Shown here in pieces: positions 56,935 to 64,000 of a DNA stretch of 64,000 bases. How positions within the stretch are numbered: the stretch's first letter is position 1; each line of letters starts with the position of its first letter. Below the pieces are notes generated by a model. That model had not been told where the DNA came from, did not search any database, and was given only the letters and a program-made list of their open reading frames with translations. A program made the translations under genes and the position numbers. This DNA is from Aquatica leii (lineage: Eukaryota; Arthropoda; Insecta; Coleoptera; Lampyridae). The stretch covers positions 276,619,482-276,683,481 of the forward strand of contig CM069432.1 of NCBI GenBank assembly GCA_035610365.1, written 5' to 3'.

Positions 56935-57260
56935 ATCGTCGTAAGCAGGATTCGAACCTAGGATGATATATAGAAGTCACTTTAAATTATAAATCAAATA
57001 TCCAATAAACTGTTAATGTTAGAAAAATTTTTTTTTTGAATAAATTGTTAAAAAGAATTAACTATATAAAAAACTGTAAAAAGAATTCGAATAATTACAA
57101 AATTATATAAAAAAAAAACTGTTAAAATGGCGAATACGCCCACTTACGTTTTTTTTATCAGACATATCTTTTGATAGAACTGAGTGAATATGAAAATCCA
57201 GCTCTATACCATAATTCAAGTTACTAGGACTTTTCGTTTGAGAGTTATTGTGGGTACATC
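56935..57260 (+). repeat. 330 bp interspersed repeat, copy 4
   Basis: Complete copy. Begins AGCAGGATTCGAACCTAGGA, whose complement contains the B box GGTTCGAATCC, and ends GAGAGTTATTGTGGGTACAT. The minus-strand ORF over it and its right flank is not conserved in other copies. Confidence 0.75.
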
Positions 57261-57660
57261 GGAAATCGGAAATTCCCAAAAAATCCACTTTTCGAGCCTT
57301 CATTTTGGCAGTTTTTTTTATATTATGGTGAATATCTATTTCTTCTAAAATAGATGATTCCATTAAGATGATAGATAAATTGATTCTTGACTCATGGTCG
57401 ATCTTAAATAATTTTTTATTACCTTTAATTTGGAGAAGGATCTTCTGCAGTGGCAACAGAATACTGGTTTGTAGAATTCGAATAGCAACTGCTAAGTGTG
57501 GATATACTGCAATTAAATCATTATAAAATATAAACTAAAAAATTTTAAATATATCATTTTTAAATCTTTTCACATAGGCTGAATTTATACAATTTCGTCG
57601 TATAAATAGTCTTCATCTATATCTAAATAATAATTAAATTTCAGTTTTTCCTGCAATTTT
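57261..57660. other. AT-rich spacer
   Basis: No feature recognised. May include upstream LINE sequence too decayed to read. Confidence 0.4.
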
Positions 57661-58029
57661 TTGCACGAAAGTTTTAGTTGCGGAGCTAGATCGTACACAG
57701 ACAAACAAGGTGGGCACACTGATTATAAAAAAAAATATGGAAAAAATTATGCGAACCTATTGAGAGGGGTCAGACAAACGGTTCGGCAATCTACCATTAC
57801 ATCTCCTTTAAAATTAGTTAGGGAAACCAAAAGCCGACACCTGCTAATTTTGTTAGAGAATCGAGAAACCCTATCGAGATACTATAATAGAGTGGTCATC
57901 CACGGAAGACCATATGACCTTCAACGCTGGTATGACACCAACGTTCCAAAACGGACAAAAAAATCATAGATTGATCATACCGTTTGTACAAAAAAAGTGG
58001 CGAAGATTGTCGAATGGGAAGTTCTAGAT
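57661..58029 (+). pseudogene. R1-like LINE endonuclease, part before the hAT insertion
   Basis: An open frame without ATG start carries RSYTDKQGG, then RHLLILLENRETLSRYYNR and RWYDTNVPKRTKKS. After one TAG come IDHTVCTKKVAKIVEWEVLD, which is the S-W/Y-I-D-x-T-V region near the end of R1-like AP endonucleases. It stops exactly at the hAT element. The frame continues at 61170 with EENLSDHRYI, the catalytic SDH motif. Upstream nuclease motifs are missing or decayed. The first part of this frame is only weakly recognisable by itself; the join gives the assignment. Confidence 0.7.
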
Positions 58030-58189
58030 CAGGGCTTGGCAATTAGTTTTAGGTGGGGTCCGGATACTGTGGGAAAATTTTAACGAAGTCCAGAAAAAAA
58101 CAACTAATAATAATTAAGTGCTACCTATTAATTGTATGGTTTCAAATAAAATTCTGAATTATAAAACACAAGACCTAAAATTAAAGTGA

Positions 58190-59503
58190 GAAACTGCACC
58201 GACTGTCTTGAGCCAGTTCTTTATAGTTTGGTTCTCGAGAAGAACAGCAAATTCGAAGTGTGTCTTCTAGGTGGCCGTCGGTTAATCTCGAACGATACTT
58301 TGAGACAGATGTTTCACATACATATGTCGAGCCAAAGATAGTGGCCAAATTTCATATTTTTCTGGTACATGTTTGGCCCAAAATTCTTCAGTGGATACAG
58401 TTTTATATATTTGCAAAGACACATGTTGAATAGAAATTATTTCCATATTAAGTGATGGCTTTGACAAATTAAACAACTTAGCAGGCACATCTGTCCATTC
58501 TGCCGCTACATCAATTTCAAATGGCGATTTAAGAAACGGAGATAGCTTGCCCATCTCTGCAAAGTTTTGGAATCTTGTAGCAAATTCGTTCCTAAGATCG
58601 GCCAAAAATAGCAATTTCTTCTTCAGAATTCTCCTTTTTATATTCAAGAATTGTCGGAAAATGAATAAATTCTTGTCTTGCAATACCTTTTTCAAAGGTA
58701 TCATGCTTACCATGAAAAGCAGACACGCTTTGTCTCAGATCACATATTAATTTTCCATTTCCTTGTAACTCTGTGTTGAGCGCATTTAAATATTTCAAAA
58801 TATTTTTTAGAAAAGCTAAGACTAGCATATTGCGCTTATTTGTTACGAACTTAAAGTGCTTCCTGGCTCTCTGCGTATCTAAGTTTTGCAAGAAGGAGGT
58901 TACTTGTTTTTTTATTAGCCAGGAATGTTCGATAACTTGACCTTTACTTAGCCAACGAACATTGTTGTGTTGCAGTAAGTCAGAATACGCTGAATCACAT
59001 TCAGAAAGACACAGCTTGAAATGTCGGTGCTGAAGAGCAGAATGAGATTTCATAAAATTAATTAACTTGACCAAGCTGTCCATCAATCCTTTCAGTGCAG
59101 CACTAAGTGTCCCATAAAGGGCTGCCTGGTAAATTATGCACTGATAAGATATTAGACCTGCATTTTTAATCCTGATTCTCTTTACTACACCTTTTTCTTT
59201 GCCAATCATTTCTGGGGCCCCGTCAGTTAAAAGCGACACCAGTTTATCGTAACTGATGTTAGATTTAGTAATAAATTCATCAATGACCTTGAATAAATCT
59301 TCTCCTCGAGTGTTACCTTTCAACGGCAATATTGCTAGCAACTCTTCCCTAAAAATTTGAAACTCAATGTAAAGAAATCTTACGAAAATAGACATTTGTT
59401 CTTCATCAACAATATCACATGATTCATCAAGTGCTTGTTTCAACAAAACAAAATAGTCGCAGTAAGGTAAGTACGCGGGGCGCTGTGAAATGCTTTCACA
59501 CAT
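58190..59503 (-). pseudogene. hAT transposase core (ZBED5/GTF2IRD2-like)
   Basis: From 59503: YLPYCDYFVLLKQALDESCD holds the first catalytic Asp region. Then IFREELLAILPLKGNTRGED, LVSLLTDGAPEMIGKEKGVV (second acid), LISYQCIIYQAALYGTLS (usual CIIHQ with His lost), NNVRWLSKGQVIEHSWLIKK (the VRWLS motif) and KYLNALNTELQGNGKLICDL. After a frameshift near 58600 comes FATRFQNFAEMGKLSPFLKS. After another, SKYRSRLTDGHLEDTLRI (about 58230-58300) is the C-terminal hAT dimerisation region. Frame changes and the altered CIIHQ show it is dead. The upstream DNA-binding half is absent. Confidence 0.88.
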
Positions 59504-60825
59504 TGTTACGTGCTTAAATTTAAATATGCACTACCCTGTATATTGGTTTAATTAAAAATTACTTTTCTATTTCTCGACGCCATCTATCGGGCTCGTTGGT
59601 CTCTTCGTATTGAGTAGACGGTATCCGGTAAGATACGGGCATTTTTGACTTTAACATCGTTCATGTTATAACCTATGTCTGCGTGAATTAAAAATCGTTT
59701 TCTCAAAACATCCACGTGTTGGGACACGATGGGTAATAAAAGTCTTCTTATTTAACTAATTTAAACCACGCAGGGTAAGTGGCTTTTGTTGTTTCTTTGA
59801 TTAAAGGTAATTTTGATGTCTTGTCGCCATGTGCTACCTCCTAAATATGGATATTCTTGTCGTAATTTAAAATCTACAACAGAAAATTATAATCGGAAGC
59901 TGTAGAGCTAAGCACGCTGCGATACAAGGGCAGAATTTCGATGCGGAGGCAATTAATCCCTGTAATTAATATCACCTGGTTCGGAAGATCCTAAGTACTG
60001 GATACGATTGAATTCTCTTCGGAGGCAATAAATTAATACCATCGTAGACGAAAATACATTGTAACAGTATACGATAAGTGTCGGTTCGATTACTTTCCTT
60101 TAAATGTTTCTTTTACTTGTAGTTTGTGAGTCGCCAGGTAGACACGATTATTTTCAGGAAGTTTAATTACAGGAAGCCAATAGGAAAACGTTTTTCTGAA
60201 GGTAACCCTGAATTTTTATTTAATTATTCGTTGTCGCTACGGTGATACTCACGACTAAATGTATTTACTGATCGTACGTTCGAATTGATTTGTTGCTTAT
60301 TATTGTTACTCAATTAGTTTAAGTAAATTACTATCGCATGCTGATTACGTCAACGGTCAATTATCATTATTAATGTTATTTACTGATGAAGATTTTTATA
60401 TGTCCCGGTGGTTACACTTTTGTTTTACGTGTAGTGTAAGTTGCCGATCCTGCTGATATTCTATTTTCTATATTCTCTCTAGTACCTGCTTATATTTGTA
60501 CTCGGACTAAGATTATTCATTGTCATGCTATTCAATTGTTATTGATTCAAATTTTAATCTATTTATCCTTATAGAGTAATTAAAGTGCAATTGTTGTTAG
60601 CGATTTAGTTTTTTTTTGTTTTTTCCAGCCTTACGAACCTTAAAAATTTTGTACAAGCTTCGAGCCTCTTGTGCTGATTTAGCAGGAGCTATTTCTGCAA
60701 AGAACAAAAGATCTGGCGCCCTTTAAAATAAAGTCTCTTGAACCTCCCCTCTCTCCGACAGGTATGGTTTCAATCCTACAGTGAGTTGGCCGTGCAGGTT
60801 CGTAAATTACTAGAAGCTTGTAGCA
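59504..60825 (+). repeat. Solo LTR with ACAT duplication, in the hAT
   Basis: 1322 bp from TGTTACGTGC to GCTTGTAGCA, with ACAT at 59500-59503 and 60826-60829. The 3' half matches the other copies (TTGTTAGCGATTTAGTTTTT, CTGGCGCCCTT, GAGTTGGCCGTGCAGG). The first ~90 bases are unlike them but match the 95 bp miniature at 11832. The terminal TGTAGCA differs from TGTAACA by one base. Confidence 0.9.
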
Positions 60826-60829
60826 ACAT

Positions 60830-61161
60830 ATTTCCATAAAAATGGTACGTAGTTCAATCTATGGATGTTTCGTGTGCATAACAAAGGTTTATAAACATTT
60901 CAATCACATCAGTTATAACTAATTCGCACAAACACACGCACAGGCTAGATAAGAAACTAATTAAAACATATCAGTTGTAAGTGCTTGTAACACAGGTTAA
61001 CTAGGCAATTTAAAATAGAATAAGTACTAAGTTAGATTCTATGTGGCTTAAAAATATTATTTCAATGAATAAATATTAAACACATTACAATATTTGGCGG
61101 TCCAAGGTTCGACCTTCTACGGTCCGCAAATGGACCGCGATCCGCCTGTTGCTGATCGTTG
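60830..61161. other. hAT 5' non-coding end
   Basis: AT-rich, then the GC-rich GGCGGTCCAAGGTTCG and GACCGCGATCCGCC just inside the right terminus, as is common in hAT ends. No coding sequence for the missing N-terminus. Confidence 0.5.
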
Positions 61162-61169
61162 TTCGAGAT

Positions 61170-62100
61170 GAAGAGAACCTCAGCGACCATAGATATATTT
61201 GTTGCGATATAAACAAGGAGAATCACCGACTTCCGGATAACTTCAAATTTAAACGAGAATGGAACATCAATAAATTAGATGTGACTAAACTTAAGGTTAC
61301 ACTAAGAAAGCAAGTAGAAATAGAAAACGACTCCATGAATCTGCAAAAATTTAACCAAGCAATCACACATGTATGCAATGAGAGTATACCTCGCAACAAA
61401 GGTGGAAAAGGCAAGAACGCACTATATTGGTGGTCGAAAAAGCTAGAATAACTAAGGATGACATGTACTAGGAAAAGAAGAGAAGCATCGCGTAGCATTA
61501 AAGCCAAAAGAGGCACAAAGGCACAGGATGAATACCAAAACCTTAAAAAAGACTACAGGAAAGCTATACGGAAAGAAAAAAAGCTTGGGAAGATGTGTGC
61601 TCAGAGTTCGATAACAATCCATGGGGAGCGAGGTTTAAATCGTATCGAAAAAACTTAAACTAGGTAACGTCACGAAAGCACGAAATAGGAAGGAAGCGAT
61701 TTGTTTAATCATGAAACTGTTTTCAGAACAACAATTGGATAAATTGCATTTTGGAGAGACCACTTGTCTACCACACTTTACAGAGGAAAAACTGATTAAA
61801 GCTAAAACAAGGCTTGGACTTAAAAAGGCTCTGGGTCCGGATGGAATCCCTAACAAAGTCAATAGAAAGAGGCACTCGTGGTCTCCACAAAAACAAGAGT
61901 GACGACAAAGATTGCCAAAGCAACTGCCTGATCTGCCCACTAAATAACACCGCAGAACTGTGTGAACGCCTGCTTGCAAATACGATTAAAAGGGAGTTTG
62001 AAATCCATGGAGACTTGTCCCCTTATTAATATGGGTTCAGAAAGGGTAAACCCACAGTAGACGTGCTTGAGGAAACTGATTATGTCAACCATCCATTCAT
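61170..62100 (+). pseudogene. R1-like LINE: endonuclease end and RT start
   Basis: EENLSDHRYICCDINKEN carries the catalytic Ser-Asp-His. The linker follows: FKREWNINKLDVTKLKVTLR, CNESIPRNKGGKGKNALYWW and AQDEYQNLKKDYRKAIRKEK, then NNPWGARFKSYRKNL in another frame. The RT start has TRLGLKKALGPDGIPNKV (usual APGPDGIPNEV), then LCERLLANTIKREFEIHGDL and YGFRKGKPTVDVLEE. The palm with YADD is absent. Clade placement rests on the order and style of these motifs. The element is cut off at about 62100. Confidence 0.8.
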
Positions 62101-62272
62101 CGCTGTTATACGCAGCGCTAATATGGCACAGGGTGTTGAAAGTAACCGTACCACCGTAGGATACTAGTCATTTGTGTGTAGATAATGTAACAGTTAAATT
62201 TTTCCATTCGAGTTCGATCTCTATTTTCCTTCGTTAGGGTTGTAACCGTCGTTTGAGTTTGTGCGATTTTTT
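62101..62272. other. Spacer
   Basis: No recognised feature. It lies between the LINE break and the LTR-like repeat. Confidence 0.35.
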
Positions 62273-63340
62273 TTGTGAAAGACCCCGTAATTGAATTGAT
62301 GTTATTCCGTTCCCGTATTTTGGAATTGTTTTATTGATTTGACGTTGATTTAAGAAAGTTATTTTACATTTTTAAATTCACCTTTGTTAATCAGTTTTTT
62401 TAAATGAAGTTTTGTATTCAAATATTTAGAAATTATTACGTTGCTTAAACATCCGTATTCTGCATTTATGTTGATTTGGCAGTTTTTTAGTCATGTCAAA
62501 TTCCAATTGTAATTTATGTTTCCCTTGTGAGATATAATTGTAATTTAATATATGTTAGCAACTTGTTTATTTAAGTTTGTTCTTTGTACTAAATACGTTC
62601 AGAATGCATTCGTACTTGGTTTATTGGTGTTAATTTTATTAAATTACATTTGGAATGAAGTCATTTCTATAATTTTTTAGACATTTTTATGACTCAGGTC
62701 ACAACAAGTAATATTTACGACCGTAAGTAATATTTTTGTTGATTGGGAATTTCTCACTGTAAGAAAGGCAGTTTTCGAACTCTACTTTTGCGTTGTAATT
62801 AATTCTGTCTGCATCTTCTTCCCACGTCTTTGTTTTACGATTTTCTTTTACAAAGATTTTGCACAGAACCTTTAGGGGAAGTAGTAGCCGATTAAGTTAA
62901 TAAATATAAGTGATTTTGGTTTGAGGGAATAGTTAGTTGTCAGTCGTTGGAAAGATTTAAGTATCGGGATATAGTTGGTCGGGTGGTAAATTCACCCCTT
63001 TTAGATGAAGAATGGAACAGTGAATATTTCGTTCAAGTGAAAAAACTTTCCTATTTCGTTAAACAATTACGGTTATTGAATTTTACTGGATACCGGTTTG
63101 ATTTCGTTCTAACGTACCGTGGGTTTGTGCGTAAGTTTGTGCGTCACGATCCAATTTTTGCATTGGTGGCGGTTTATTGAAAATCTTCCGACGGTAAATT
63201 TTTCAAATGGTTGTGGTCCCCTATCGAGGTTCCTGCAAACGTCAACTAGCTTAAAGCTAACCTGGAGTCTGACTACGAATAAAAATTTCAAGGTATTTAT
63301 TCGCGAGCTCAGTGATTGAAATTAATTATGACAGTTCATT
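62273..63340 (+). repeat. LTR-like repeat, copy 2
   Basis: Starts TGTGAAAGACCCCGTAATTG and shares collinear blocks with 14233-15250, including TTTTACAAAGATTTTG and TTCAAGGTATTTATT. The plus-strand ORF 62947-63180 within it is not conserved in the other copy, so it is not called as a gene. Confidence 0.5.
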
Positions 63341-63477
63341 GATAGTTATTAAATATTTCAATTATGCAAACCATTTATGGTGTTCATGTGTGCTAATTTT
63401 AATTTTAATTATTCGCTCTTGTTTGCTCAGCTGACTGGTTCTTCTAGCTGGATTTGGCATTTCTCCGACTATCGAAC

Positions 63478-64000
63478 TTTTTCCAAGAGTCTGGGATAAT
63501 TAGAGATATCGACGTAAAATATAAACTGTATCTAGCAGCACTGCTTTCTGTAGCTGACTGATTTCTATTTTGTCTATGCCAAGGGTTGCAAGGTGTTGTC
63601 CCAAATTTTTTGAGATTGCACCCAAGGCTCCTATTATTATTGAAATTGTTTTAGTTCTTTTGTTCCACAATTCCTCAATTTCAATTTCTAAGTCTCTGTA
63701 ATTTGTCTTCTTTTCTAACTCTTTTTCGCTGATCCTTGTATGTCCCGGTATTGCTACATCGACGATTTGAACTGTATTTTCTATCTTATTTACTATTGTT
63801 ATATCTGGAGGATTGTGGGCTAGATGTCTGTCTGTTTGGATTCAAAAATCCCAGAGCACCTTAGCAGAATCATTTTCTGATACTTTTTCTGGTTGATGAT
63901 CCCACCAGTTTTTGCTGGCTGGGAGATTATATATTTACAAATTAATATTCCAATGCAGCATTGTAGCTATCTTATCGTGTTTTGCAATCTTTGAACAACA
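63478..64000 (-). pseudogene. R4/Dong-like LINE, C-terminal nuclease domain (cut by window)
   Basis: On the minus strand from the right edge: NWWDHQPEKVSENDSAKVLW, then IQTDRHLAHNPPDITIVNKI, VQIVDVAIPGHTRISEKELE and YRDLEIEIEELWNKRTKTIS, IIIGALGAISKNLGQHLATL. The PD...D arrangement (NPPDI, then VDVAIPG about 14 residues later) is the restriction-like endonuclease core found downstream of RT in R2/R4-type LINEs, which cut target DNA without an AP nuclease. Two in-frame stops are visible. The RT should lie beyond the window. The 3' end is near 63380-63480. Confidence 0.75.

Larger units (their letters stand above)
58030..61161 (-). mobile_element. hAT transposon inserted in R1-like LINE
   Basis: Flanked by TTCTAGAT (58022-58029) and TTCGAGAT (61162-61169), an 8 bp duplication with one change. 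The left end starts CAGGGCTTGGCAATTAG. The right end in reverse complement starts CAACGATCAGCAACAGG, matching at 10 of 17 positions as a decayed terminal repeat. Inside is a minus-strand transposase lacking its N-terminal BED finger. Without the solo LTR it carries, the element is about 1.8 kb. Confidence 0.82.

Noticed and set aside
62947-63180. 77-codon plus-strand ORF as a host gene
   Set aside because: It lies inside the LTR-like repeat and is not conserved in the copy at 14233-15250.

Overview
The window looks like a piece of an AT-rich arthropod nuclear genome, most likely an insect. The evidence is the mix of mobile-element families: BEL/Pao, Ty3/gypsy, I-like, R1-like and restriction-endonuclease-type LINEs, a mariner-like transposase, pogo-like, piggyBac and hAT. 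I found no host protein gene, no rRNA and no convincing tRNA gene. Almost everything coding-like is a decayed transposable element, and many elements sit inside one another.

Layout. 0.4-5.1 kb: a BEL/Pao pol relic (minus) split by a LINE (plus), then a 435 bp solo LTR. 6.7-12.2 kb: a full-length I-like LINE on the minus strand with a perfect 9 bp target duplication; its gag ORF carries a 95 bp miniature LTR. 12.2-16.8 kb: AT-rich sequence with an orphan coding scrap, an LTR-like repeat and a hairpin repeat. 16.8-18.2 kb: a LINE ORF1/endonuclease relic. 18.4-20.6 kb: a mariner-like transposase split by a solo LTR. 21.8-24.0 kb: a pogo-like element with a zinc-finger tail. 24.1-24.5 kb: the BED-finger end of a hAT. 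25.2-29.5 kb: a piggyBac transposase split by a hAT MITE and a solo LTR. 29.8-36.4 kb: a structurally complete LTR retrotransposon whose single long ORF joins gag to the integrase zinc-binding region. 36.4-53.7 kb: relics of one BEL/Pao and at least four gypsy elements, two of them in opposite orientations. 53.7-57.6 kb: AT-rich sequence with copies of a 330 bp repeat. 57.7-62.1 kb: an R1-like LINE interrupted by a hAT, itself interrupted by a solo LTR. 62.3-63.3 kb: a second copy of the LTR-like repeat. 63.5-64 kb: the nuclease domain of an R4/Dong-like LINE running off the right edge.

The most distinctive thread is one LTR family (TGTTAC...GTAACA, 4 bp duplications). It occurs as a complete non-autonomous element, as three solo LTRs and as a 95 bp miniature. 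All three solos and the miniature lie inside coding regions of other transposons, and removing each with one copy of its duplication rejoins the interrupted reading frame. This is a well-preserved record of nested insertion. I did not find a convincing new host system.
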